Source of the DNA: Methylophaga sp.
Lineage (GTDB): Bacteria > Pseudomonadota > Gammaproteobacteria > Nitrosococcales > Methylophagaceae
Length of the DNA stretch: 57,558 nt
Direction of reading: 5' to 3'
Assembly (NCBI RefSeq): GCF_009711715.1
Contig: NZ_VENF01000018.1
Location: 1-57,558, forward strand
Shown: positions 53,003 to 57,558 of the stretch, piece after piece
Numbering within the stretch: the stretch's first letter is position 1
Layout of the letters: the number at the start of each line of letters is the position of its first letter
The notes under the pieces: generated by a model
Database searches by the model: none
What the model was told of the DNA's origin: nothing
What the model saw: the letters and a program-made list of their open reading frames with translations, nothing else
Program-made: the position numbers and the translations under genes

Positions 53003-53017
53003 AAATCTACTTATATT
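52982..53017 (+). promoter_or_regulatory. Possible operator-promoter of the recombinase gene
   Basis: A 9-bp perfect inverted repeat with a 3-base spacer (CGATAAATC-ACT-GATTTATCG, 52982-53002) lies just upstream of a TATATT -10-like box (53012-53017). It covers the place where a -35 box would be, 38 bases before the ATG. A repressor site controlling recombinase expression is a reasonable reading. GGAG serves as ribosome site. Confidence 0.4.
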
Positions 53018-53040
53018 TTTCATAACACTACGGAGACAAT

Positions 53041-53952
53041 ATGAACTACTTAATATCCACCAATCCAGAAAAAACAGCCTACGAAAAAATTGTAAATGAG
53101 CAGCGCAGACTCATGAATAAACTACGACAGAGCCGCGTCATCGTATCTTTGGGCAGCGAAGACAGTTACCTGTCATGCTTTAAACGAATTAAAGAATTCC
53201 TGAACGACAAAAAGTTAGGCTCACTCAGAAAACTAAACAAAAACAAAGCGATTTCTTTCTTAAAAAAATATAGATATATTTTTAAACAGCCTACGTTGAA
53301 AAAATATCGTCAAGCCTTGCAGCATATACTGCGTTATTACGGCAGATTAGGATTTGAAGAAATGCTGCCAGTCATCAAATCCAGAGTGCCACATCAGGAA
53401 AAATCAAGGGCTTACTCAAAAGAGGAGATGCTCAGTGTCTGTGAGCAAATGACGGAGCGTAATGCCCTTGCTGTCAAAATCTGTTACTACGCAGGCTTAC
53501 GTGCTCATGAACTACTTGAAATTCGTCGCGAAGGTGAGCGCACACCCCATAACCGACCTGCGCTAGAGACCAAATTTATGGGGATAGATGGTAAATGCTA
53601 TATTGTCACCGGTAAAGGAGGCCTGATTCGTAGGGTCTTTTTACCCAAGGATTTGGCAAGCGAGCTTGAAAAATATCGCTTAGCTAAACCCAAGAAAGTC
53701 AAAGATCGAAAAATCATCTATTACAGCCATTACGAAATTGGCGCAGGCAAAAAGCTATCGAGTGCTTTTAGTGCGGCATCCAAGCGGGCGCACGGATGGT
53801 CCCGAGGGTTGCATGGACTCAGGCATTCGTATGCGCAAAACCGCGTTCAAATGCTGAGCGCACTCATCGGAGATATTGATCTTGTGAAGGAAACGGTCAG
53901 CCAAGAGTTGGGCCACTTTCGTAAGGAAATCACAGAAACTTATTTAAGGTAA
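53041..53952 (+). CDS. Tyrosine-type site-specific recombinase/integrase
   Basis: The 303-residue protein has an N-terminal SAM-like DNA-binding part (about 40-110) and a catalytic domain. The catalytic set is R154 in YYAGLRAHELLEIRR, a Lys near 193 in VTGKGGLIRRVFLP, H258 and R261 in LHGLRHSYAQNRV, H292 in ELGHFRKEITE and the nucleophile Y301 in ITETYLR. It is not XerC or XerD (xerD is at 187), since spacing and flanks differ. It probably belongs to a mobile element or an integrase-carrying island together with the toxin-antitoxin pair that follows. The attachment site is not identified; the inverted repeats upstream are candidates. The ATG follows GGAG. Confidence 0.85.
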   Translation: MNYLISTNPEKTAYEKIVNEQRRLMNKLRQSRVIVSLGSEDSYLSCFKRIKEFLNDKKLGSLRKLNKNKAISFLKKYRYIFKQPTLKKYRQALQHILRYYGRLGFEEMLPVIKSRVPHQEKSRAYSKEEMLSVCEQMTERNALAVKICYYAGLRAHELLEIRREGERTPHNRPALETKFMGIDGKCYIVTGKGGLIRRVFLPKDLASELEKYRLAKPKKVKDRKIIYYSHYEIGAGKKLSSAFSAASKRAHGWSRGLHGLRHSYAQNRVQMLSALIGDIDLVKETVSQELGHFRKEITETYLR

Positions 53953-54076
53953 CGCAATATAGCGATGCGCGAGAGTGAGTCTGCAGCAAGGCGGCCAGGC
54001 TCACCTCCCATCTCTTCATTCTGTCTCAACTTATTAATGCACGTGGGGTGTAGTCTAATTCTGAATTTAGATTAAA

Positions 54077-54120
54077 TTGTGAGTTTACGTTCCATAGCGT
54101 ATTATTAATCGTACTATTAA
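54077..54120 (+). promoter_or_regulatory. Promoter and operator of the toxin-antitoxin operon
   Basis: TTGTGA (54077-54082) and TATTAT (54100-54105) are 17 bases apart. TTAAT (54105-54109) and ATTAA (54116-54120) form an inverted repeat overlapping the -10 end, where autoregulation by the antitoxin complex would be expected. AGGG lies just before the ATG as ribosome site. Confidence 0.6.
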
Positions 54121-54132
54121 GAGGGCGATTAC

Positions 54133-54378
54133 ATGATTGCTGCAAATGAGATAAAAACCAAAGGTGTGTCCTCAATCGAGGAAGCATTACGTGAGCACAG
54201 CGAAGCTATGATCACTGTCCGTGGTAAGGAAAAATATGTGGTCATGCGCGTTGAAGATTATCAACATTTACGTGAAGCTGAGTTAGATGCTGCGCTTTGG
54301 GAGAGTCGTCAGGATGTTGAGAATAAAGCATATAAAACACAATCCATAGCTGAACATATTCAAGAATTGTTTGATTAA
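54133..54378 (+). CDS. Antitoxin of the Phd/YefM family
   Basis: The 81-residue product begins MIAANEIKTKGVSSIEEALR and contains ITVRGKEKYVVMRVEDYQHL, the Phd/YefM DNA-binding fold. The acidic C-terminus (ESRQDVENKAYKTQSIAEHI) would wrap around the toxin. Such antitoxins bind the operator of their own operon and neutralise the toxin. It is coupled to the toxin gene by a TAATG overlap. Its position behind a recombinase suggests it stabilises a mobile segment. Confidence 0.88.
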   Translation: MIAANEIKTKGVSSIEEALREHSEAMITVRGKEKYVVMRVEDYQHLREAELDAALWESRQDVENKAYKTQSIAEHIQELFD

Positions 54379-54656
54379 TGGCATATCAGCTCCTTTTTAC
54401 AGAAAGTTATCTCAAACGAGCTAAGCGATTTGCAAAACGACATCCCGAGCTAAAACCTCTATACGAAAAAACACTGAGGCTACTGGAACAAGATCCGTTC
54501 CATCCATCTCTGCGTTTACATTCTCTGACCGGAAGATTATCTGGTTTGCATTCGGTTTCTATTAATCTTAACTACCGATTGATATTAGAGTTGCTTATCC
54601 ATGATGAGCGTATTATCCCAATTAACATAGGTAGCCACGAAGAGGTATATCGATAA
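54378..54656 (+). CDS. RelE/YafQ-like mRNA interferase toxin
   Basis: The 92-residue product has the RelE/ParE-superfamily fold pattern: MAYQLLFTESYLKRAKRFAK, LLEQDPFHPSLRLHSLTGRL, then VSINLNYRLILELLIHDERI and a C-terminal INIGSHEEVYR. The spacing of the basic residues and the terminal H-x-x-V-Y motif resemble YafQ/RelE endoribonucleases that cut mRNA on the ribosome, but a ParE-type gyrase poison cannot be fully excluded. It shares one base with the antitoxin stop. It is about the usual length and appears intact. Confidence 0.85.
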   Translation: MAYQLLFTESYLKRAKRFAKRHPELKPLYEKTLRLLEQDPFHPSLRLHSLTGRLSGLHSVSINLNYRLILELLIHDERIIPINIGSHEEVYR

Positions 54657-54984
54657 ATCGCTTTCTCGACATTTGTTCTGATGATTTGGGGAAGCTTAAT
54701 TTGTCATGCTGATCTCTTCGATTGTGCTCAGTGCAGCCTGCCTAGGGCATATTGTCATTATGTTGGACAAGCTTCTACTGCGACCAGCTCAGGAGCAGAG
54801 CCTGGTTTCTCAAGGTGCTCGGGAATAGAGTGCATGTACTGTTTCCCGCAGCATGGCATTGCCAACGTGTGGAGTGATTAACAATTTTATTTGTAGACGA
54901 CTTGCAAAATATTGACAGGATAAAGTAGGCTCTAGTTGTCACTCAGGGTGAGTGATTTAAAGGACTAACAACAAGGAAAGTATC
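54657..54984. other. Gene-free interval between toxin and comEA-like gene
   Basis: A 328-base gap. A 66-codon open frame at 54681-54881 has no recognisable features and was not called. TTGACA at 54912-54917 is a good -35-like hexamer for the comEA-like gene, but no matching -10 was found 16-18 bases downstream. AAGGAAAG before the ATG at 54985 is a good ribosome site. Confidence 0.4.
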
Positions 54985-55166
54985 ATGTTGAAACAAACGC
55001 TCATTGCTGCGTTCGCAGCGTTATTTCTGTCTTTTGGCTCCGCTTTCGCAGCTGATAAAATCAACCTGAATGAAGCCTCGGCTGAACAACTTCAGATGCT
55101 TGACGGCGTCGGTCCGTCTACCGCTTCGGCCATTATTGAATACCGCGAAGCGAACGGTGGCTTTGA
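54985..55166 (+). pseudogene. ComEA-like helix-hairpin-helix protein, interrupted by IS66
   Basis: The remaining 61 codons encode a signal peptide (MLKQTLIAAFAALFLSFGSA, cleavage after FAA) and the first half of a ComEA-type DNA-binding domain: INLNEASAEQLQMLDGVGPS and IIEYREANGGF. Intact homologues go on for about 35-40 residues with a second helix-hairpin-helix. Here the frame meets TAA at 55168-55170, which is the first codon-length piece of the IS66 inverted repeat GTAAGCG. The gene is therefore split by the insertion, and the missing 3' part should lie just beyond the right window edge. ComEA-like proteins bind incoming DNA in the periplasm. Confidence 0.85.
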
Positions 55167-55248
55167 GTAAGCGTCCACTGAATACACCCTACCGGATTGA
55201 ATCCACACTTGTTTAGATCCCCATTTAAATTAGATGGGGATCTAACTC

Positions 55249-55611
55249 ATGAATGATTATGCGAAGCTGCCAAGGCGTCGTTATTCCAATCAGGAAAAGC
55301 TAAGCATTGTCAAAGCGGCTTTATCCGGTGAGCGTTCCAGGGCGGCGGTGGCCAGAGCCCATGACATCAATGCCAACCAGCTATCACGCTGGATAAAGGA
55401 ATATCACCAAGGCGCGGCCTGGGCTTGCGGAGAAACCAGATTGTTACCGGTGACGGTAGCGACATCGTCGGCACGGGATGATGTGCAGTTGCCTCCTGCT
55501 GCCGCCCCAGCGCGATGTGATGTGGAGGTGGTGCTCAATAGCGGTCACACGCTCAGACTAAACAATCCGACTGAGACTTTACTGTCTCACCTGTTACAGG
55601 TGCTGACATGA
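55249..55611 (+). CDS. tnpA: IS66 accessory protein TnpA
   Basis: The 120-residue product begins MNDYAKLPRRRYSNQEKLSI and has a helix-turn-helix (ERSRAAVARAHDINANQLSR), followed by WIKEYHQGAAW, the usual TnpA pattern. It is thought to bind the element ends. The C-terminal half (about 70-120) is less conserved. The stop overlaps the tnpB start (ATGA), so translation is coupled as in other IS66 elements. Confidence 0.88.
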   Translation: MNDYAKLPRRRYSNQEKLSIVKAALSGERSRAAVARAHDINANQLSRWIKEYHQGAAWACGETRLLPVTVATSSARDDVQLPPAAAPARCDVEVVLNSGHTLRLNNPTETLLSHLLQVLT

Positions 55612-55952
55612 TGATCTCAAGTGGTGCCAGAATATGGCTGGTTGCAGGCCATACCGATATGCGAAAAGGCTTTGATGGCCTGGCCGCCCTGGTGCAGGTT
55701 CAACTCAAACAAGATCCGTTCTCAGGTCAGGTGTTTATCTTTCGGGGACGCCGGGGTGACCGGGTTAAAGTACTGTGGTGGGATGGACAGGGCTTGTCCC
55801 TGTTTTACAAGCGACTGGAACAGGGCCGATTCATCTGGCCATCGGCTGAATCAGGTAAAATTCACCTGACCTATGCCCAGTTATCGATGCTGCTCGAAGG
55901 CATTGACTGGCGGTCGCCAAAACGCACATCGAGACCGAAAATAATTGCCTGA
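55608..55952 (+). CDS. tnpB: IS66 accessory protein TnpB
   Basis: The 114-residue product is a typical IS66 Orf2 protein: WLVAGHTDMRKGFDGLAALV, VFIFRGRRGDRVKVLWWDGQ, LSLFYKRLEQGRFIWP and LLEGIDW. It is needed for transposition in studied members, though its exact role is unclear. It lies between tnpA and tnpC and is intact. Confidence 0.92.
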   Translation: MMISSGARIWLVAGHTDMRKGFDGLAALVQVQLKQDPFSGQVFIFRGRRGDRVKVLWWDGQGLSLFYKRLEQGRFIWPSAESGKIHLTYAQLSMLLEGIDWRSPKRTSRPKIIA

Positions 55953-56003
55953 AAAGTGAGTAAAAATGCGGCTTTTGGCCGTATTTTCAGGTATAATAAC
56001 CGT

Positions 56004-57536
56004 ATGAATTTTCAGTCAAAAACTCTGCCCGACGATCCCATTGCATTGAAGCAAATGCTGGTTGATTTGCAGTCGCAGCTTGAGACTGAAAAACGCCTGA
56101 ACCAAACCCTGACATTGCGTTTGCAAGCACTGCTTCGTCAGCGCTTTGGTCGCTCCTCTGAAAAGCAGCAGGACAATGCGCAGCTCGATTTACTGATTGA
56201 GGATACGGAAACGGCCATTGCGGCGACAGATTTGCCGTCAACAGACAAACCCGCCAGCCGGGCAGTAACACGGGCCCGTCAACCCTTGCCAGCCCATTTG
56301 CCACGCACGGTTAAGCAACAAGCTCCTGCCAGTTGTGATTGTCCTGATTGTGGCAAGGCGATGAAGGCTATTGGTGAAGATACCTCTGAGCTGCTTGATG
56401 TCGTACCGGCCCAATACCGGGTCATCAAGCTGGTTCGCCCCAAGTACAGTTGCAAGGCTTGTGAGCGCATTGTGCAGGCACCGGCCCAGGAACGGGTGAT
56501 TGATAAAGGTATGGCCAGTTCCGCCCTGATAGCCCAGGTAATTGTCGATAAGTACGCAGACCACTTGCCACTGTACCGGCAGGCCGAGCGGTTCAAACGT
56601 GAAGGCATTGACCTTGACCGTTCCACCCTGGCCGGCTGGGTGGGCCGGGCCGGTGCTTTACTTCAGCCATTGGTGGAAGCCATCCGCCGTCATGTGATGG
56701 CAGGCCATAAACTGCATGCAGATGACACTACCGCCCCGACCTTGAAACCGGGAAACGGTAAAACCCTGACAGGACGTTACTGGAACTATGTACGTGATGA
56801 CCGGCCCTGGCAAAGTGAAGTCCCTCCGGCGGTGTGGTTCCAGTACAGTACCTCACGGTCAGGGCAGGAGCCACTCAAGCATCTTGAAGGCTTTAACGGG
56901 GTGATACAGGCTGATGCTTATGCAGGGTATAACCTGGCAGTGCAGCGCGGTATCAGCCGCGCGGGTTGCTGGGCCCATGTGCGGCGCAAGTTTTATGACA
57001 TAGCCGAGGCCACCGACAGTCCGGTGGCCAGGGAAGCCATTAAACGGATAGAAGCCTTGTATCGCATTGAACGCAGCATTAACGGCAGGCCACCGGATGA
57101 GCGACTGCAAATCCGGCAGCAAGAGGCTGTGCCCTTAATGGATGCGTTTAAAACGTGGCTCGATATGCGCCTGCGAGAATGCGCCAAGGGCTCAGGCCTT
57201 GGCAAGGCGATTAACTATGCCCGCAAGCAATGGAACAGCCTGGTGCTGTACCTTGAAGATGGGTGTGTTGAAATCGATAACAATGCGGCTGAGCGCGCTA
57301 TCCGGCCGTTAGCGCTCGGGCGTAAAAACCACCTTTTTGCAGGTTCTGAGGATGGTGGTCATTATGGTGCCGCGTTATACAGCATTATGGGGACGGCCAG
57401 GCTTAACGGCATTGACCCCAAAACCTATCTCACTGCCGTGCTCAAACGCATTAACAACACCCCCATCAATCAGGTGGAACAACTGCTGCCATGGAATATT
57501 GACCTCGACCTGTCAGCCGTTAACGAAGCTGTCTAG
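56004..57536 (+). CDS. tnpC: IS66 transposase TnpC
   Basis: The 510-residue product from the ATG at 56004 is a full-length IS66 DDE transposase; a GTG at 55956 would add 16 residues. It has an N-terminal coiled segment (LVDLQSQLETEKRLNQTLTL), RFGRSSEKQ, and a zinc-finger-like pair (CDCPDCGKAM and YSCKACERI). The DDE catalytic domain has the acidic residues in KLHADDTTAPT (D240/D241), VIQADAYAGYN (D304) and DNNAAERAIRPLALGRKNHL (E430). A TATAAT at 55992-55997 just upstream may be an internal promoter. The stop is 22 bases before the right end of the element. Confidence 0.92.
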   Translation: MNFQSKTLPDDPIALKQMLVDLQSQLETEKRLNQTLTLRLQALLRQRFGRSSEKQQDNAQLDLLIEDTETAIAATDLPSTDKPASRAVTRARQPLPAHLPRTVKQQAPASCDCPDCGKAMKAIGEDTSELLDVVPAQYRVIKLVRPKYSCKACERIVQAPAQERVIDKGMASSALIAQVIVDKYADHLPLYRQAERFKREGIDLDRSTLAGWVGRAGALLQPLVEAIRRHVMAGHKLHADDTTAPTLKPGNGKTLTGRYWNYVRDDRPWQSEVPPAVWFQYSTSRSGQEPLKHLEGFNGVIQADAYAGYNLAVQRGISRAGCWAHVRRKFYDIAEATDSPVAREAIKRIEALYRIERSINGRPPDERLQIRQQEAVPLMDAFKTWLDMRLRECAKGSGLGKAINYARKQWNSLVLYLEDGCVEIDNNAAERAIRPLALGRKNHLFAGSEDGGHYGAALYSIMGTARLNGIDPKTYLTAVLKRINNTPINQVEQLLPWNIDLDLSAVNEAV

Positions 57537-57558
57537 GGTGTAACGCCTAAACGCTTAC

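Larger units (their letters stand above)
55167..57558 (+). mobile_element. Complete IS66-family insertion sequence
   Basis: The 2392-base element starts with GTAAGCGT at 55167 and ends with ACGCTTAC at 57558, the last base of the window. The left tip and the reversed right tip agree in GTAAGCGT at positions 1-8 and TACACCCTA at positions 17-25. It carries the three IS66 genes tnpA, tnpB and tnpC in the standard order with intact frames. IS66 elements usually make 8-bp target duplications; the left flank is GGCTTTGA (55159-55166), and the right copy would lie outside the window. Confidence 0.9.

Noticed and set aside
54681..54881. A 66-codon open frame downstream of the toxin gene
   Set aside because: No ribosome site, no recognisable domain and Cys-rich random-looking translation.
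52380..54984. Integron with attC cassettes
   Set aside because: The recombinase lacks an evident IntI-specific insert, and no pair of GTTRRRY/RYYYAAC core sites at cassette borders was found, so an integron is not supported despite the hairpins and the toxin-antitoxin pair.

Overview
The window looks like a chromosomal segment of a Gammaproteobacterium. The left side is a housekeeping block typical of that class: xerD, yajQ, dsbC, lpxH, a periplasmic cyclophilin, glnS, cysS, folD and a tRNA-Pro/tRNA-Arg pair. The genus cannot be fixed from the sequence alone; a marine or methylotrophic relative such as Methylophaga would fit, but this is a guess. Both window edges lie in insertion sequences: the 5' end of an IS3-type element at the left, and a complete IS66 element ending on the last base at the right.

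Layout. 1-127: truncated IS3-like element. 187-8076: housekeeping genes. 8218-8419: two tRNAs behind a strong promoter. 8563-13996: precursor genes for surface sugars (a WbpM/PglF-type dehydratase, glmS, ugd). 14038-14540: dispersed repeats and palindromes in front of an EPS-associated MarR-type regulator. 14544-20747: a tight operon with start/stop overlaps (aminotransferase, WbqC, sulfotransferase, PglD-like acyltransferase, BKACE-family enzyme, Wzx-like flippase). 20784-26284: a methyltransferase and five GT2 glycosyltransferases, visibly AT-rich. 26293-28058: a WbpV-like reductase/epimerase and the membrane phosphoglycosyl transferase that probably starts the repeat unit. 28172-35672: dTDP-L-rhamnose and GDP-mannose genes (rfbB, rfbD, rfbA, rfbC, manC, manB). 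35765-48610: FkbM methyltransferase, a three-module GT4 protein, two sulfotransferase proteins, gmd, rmd and two GT4 enzymes. 48552-50306: an unrecognised membrane protein on the other strand. 50802-52379: APS kinase and a DHH phosphoesterase. 52380-54656: a hairpin-rich segment, a tyrosine recombinase and a Phd/RelE-type toxin-antitoxin pair. 54985-57558: a comEA-like gene cut by IS66.

How the genes work together. The locus can supply UDP-GlcNAc, UDP-GlcA, a 4-keto-6-deoxy sugar line (probably QuiNAc and/or a 4-amino sugar), dTDP-L-rhamnose, GDP-mannose and GDP-D-rhamnose. It encodes a phosphoglycosyl transferase, many glycosyltransferases and a flippase. Three sulfotransferase genes, with four catalytic modules, together with cysC for PAPS supply and perhaps a PAP phosphatase, point to a sulfated extracellular polysaccharide or O-antigen. 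No Wzy, Wza/Wzc or exosortase gene was recognised in the window, so polymerisation and export genes are probably elsewhere.

The most unusual signal is a set of short palindromic repeat families. They sit between genes, but they also lie in frame inside rfbB, rfbD and (twice) manB, adding roughly 25 to 75 residues of repeat-derived peptide to enzymes of otherwise normal length. A small four-helix-bundle gene bracketed by a perfect 13-bp inverted repeat has also been inserted between rfbD and rfbA, and its flanks now encode the end of one enzyme and the start of the other. A second unusual area is the cluster of perfect inverted repeats upstream of the tyrosine recombinase.
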